Position numbers and translations under genes: made by a program. Source: Pseudomonadota bacterium (lineage in GTDB: Bacteria > Pseudomonadota > Gammaproteobacteria > Burkholderiales > Methylophilaceae). From it: a DNA stretch of 6,890 nucleotides. The stretch lies in contig JAEWTK010000275.1 in the NCBI GenBank assembly GCA_023459535.1, forward strand, positions 1 to 6,890, written 5' to 3'. The notes below the pieces were generated by a model. It was not told the origin of the DNA, searched no databases, and was given only the letters and a program-made list of their open reading frames with translations. Shown here in pieces: positions 5,970 to 6,890 of this stretch; positions within the stretch are counted from its first letter, which is position 1; every line of letters begins with the position of its first letter.

Positions 5970-6890
5970 TTACAGCGAGCGTGCGACTTCCACGACTTCG
6001 TAGACTTCCAAGGTATCGCCGACTTCGATGTCATTGAAATTCTTCAGTGACAGGCCGCACTCGAAGTTGGCCTTAACCTCTTTCACGTCGTCCTTGAAGC
6101 GCTTGAGCGAATCCAGTTCACCATCATGGATCACCACATTGTCTCGCAATACACGGACCCTGGAACCGCGCTTGACCAAACCATCGAGCACGTAACAACC
6201 GGCAACGGCACCGACCTTGGAGATACGATAGACTTCGCGGATCTCGACCAGACCGATGACATTTTCCTTCTCTTCCGGTGCCAGCATGCCACTCAGTGCC
6301 GCCTTCACTTCATCCACCGCCTGGTAAATGATGTTGTAGTAGCGCACATCGACACCTAACGTTTCGATCAGTTTACGTGCACCCGCATCAGCGCGGACAT
6401 TGAAGCCGATCAAGACACCCTTCGAAGCGGACGCCAGATTGACATCCGATTCACTGATGGCACCCACGCCGGTATGGATGATATTGACCTTGACCTCGTC
6501 GGTGGAAAGCTTCTCCAAAGAGGTAGCCAGCGCTTCGTAAGAGCCCTGAACATCGGATTTGATGATCATCGGCAACGTCTTCACTTCACCTTCTGCCATC
6601 TGGTCAAAAATACTTTCCAACTTGGAAGCCTGCTGACGTGCCAGTTTCACATCGCGGAACTTGCCCTGACGGAACAACGCGATCTCGCGCGCCTTGCGCT
6701 CATCATTCAGCACGATGACTTCCTCACCGGCATTCGGCACATCCGAAAGACCGAGGATTTCCACCGGAATGGACGGGCCGGCTTCCTTGATCTCCTTGCC
6801 ATTCTCATCAAGCATGGCACGCACGCGACCAAACGAACTGCCGGCAAGCAACATATCGCCACGGTTCAACGTACCGGCCTGCACCAGGAT
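5970..6890 (-). CDS. infB: Translation initiation factor IF-2, C-terminal part (window edge)
   Basis: IF2 is the GTPase that brings fMet-tRNA to the 30S subunit and promotes 50S joining. The visible 306 codons run to the TAA stop; the N-terminal region and the GTPase domain lie beyond 6890. Numbering from the first visible codon, residues 1-75 complete the beta-barrel domain II ([40 protein letters not shown]). Next come a linker helix ([11 protein letters not shown]), domain III (about 105-205, with [11 protein letters not shown] and [12 protein letters not shown]), and the C-terminal domain that binds the formyl-methionyl end (about 215-306, with [32 protein letters not shown] and NFECGLSL). 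A GTG at 6884 is only an internal valine, not a start. The gene heads the visible operon; nusA would be expected upstream, outside this window. Confidence 0.98.
   Translation of the reverse strand: MLVQAGTLNRGDMLLAGSSFGRVRAMLDENGKEIKEAGPSIPVEILGLSDVPNAGEEVIVLNDERKAREIALFRQGKFRDVKLARQQASKLESIFDQMAEGEVKTLPMIIKSDVQGSYEALATSLEKLSTDEVKVNIIHTGVGAISESDVNLASASKGVLIGFNVRADAGARKLIETLGVDVRYYNIIYQAVDEVKAALSGMLAPEEKENVIGLVEIREVYRISKVGAVAGCYVLDGLVKRGSRVRVLRDNVVIHDGELDSLKRFKDDVKEVKANFECGLSLKNFNDIEVGDTLEVYEVVEVARSL

Noticed and set aside
5927..6034. N-terminal extension of RbfA by 36 residues
   Set aside because: The extension overlaps the infB 3' end out of frame and does not resemble RbfA, while ATG 5926 has both homology and a ribosome-binding site.
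1..6890. Mobile elements, CRISPR array, phage, toxin or defence genes
   Set aside because: I found no repeat array, transposase, integrase or attachment-like duplication. The window is densely filled by conserved housekeeping genes in a common order.

Overview
The window is a stretch of bacterial chromosome with housekeeping genes for translation, RNA metabolism and one-carbon supply. The protein sequences look betaproteobacterial to me, possibly Nitrosomonadales. The reasons are the DksA sequence (DPNDRASQESDMALELRNRD), the CHRHT form of the FolD cofactor motif, the linkage infB-rbfA-truB-rpsO-pnp, and tRNA genes with encoded CCA ends. This placement rests on recall of family sequences, not on a search.

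Layout. Positions 1-228 hold a minus-strand tRNA cluster in transcription order Pro(UGG), Arg(UCU), then the first bases of a probable His tRNA cut by the window edge. A strong sigma70-type promoter with a GC-rich discriminator lies at 238-266. Divergent from it, on the plus strand, are folD (339-1202) and dksA (1325-1747). dksA converges on the minus-strand operon, and the two share a bidirectional terminator at 1870-1905. The operon reads, in transcription order, infB (3' part only, entering at 6890), rbfA, truB, rpsO and pnp. rpsO has its own promoter (4540-4569). A very long hairpin terminator (4138-4188) and a leader with small hairpins separate rpsO from pnp.

How the genes work together. 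IF2 places fMet-tRNA on the 30S subunit, RbfA and S15 serve 30S assembly, TruB makes pseudouridine 55 in tRNAs, and PNPase degrades RNA. FolD makes 10-formyl-tetrahydrofolate, the formyl donor for fMet-tRNA and for purines. DksA acts with ppGpp to adjust transcription of rRNA and tRNA genes, and the tRNA promoter here has the features of such a target.

I found no mobile element, CRISPR array, phage gene, toxin or defence gene, and no evidence of an undescribed system. All six protein-coding genes apart from the truncated infB are intact, near normal family length, and keep the key residues I could check. The observations worth following up are regulatory RNA structures: the rpsO-pnp intergenic region, the dksA leader hairpin, the dksA 3' UTR and a hairpin between the tRNAs.
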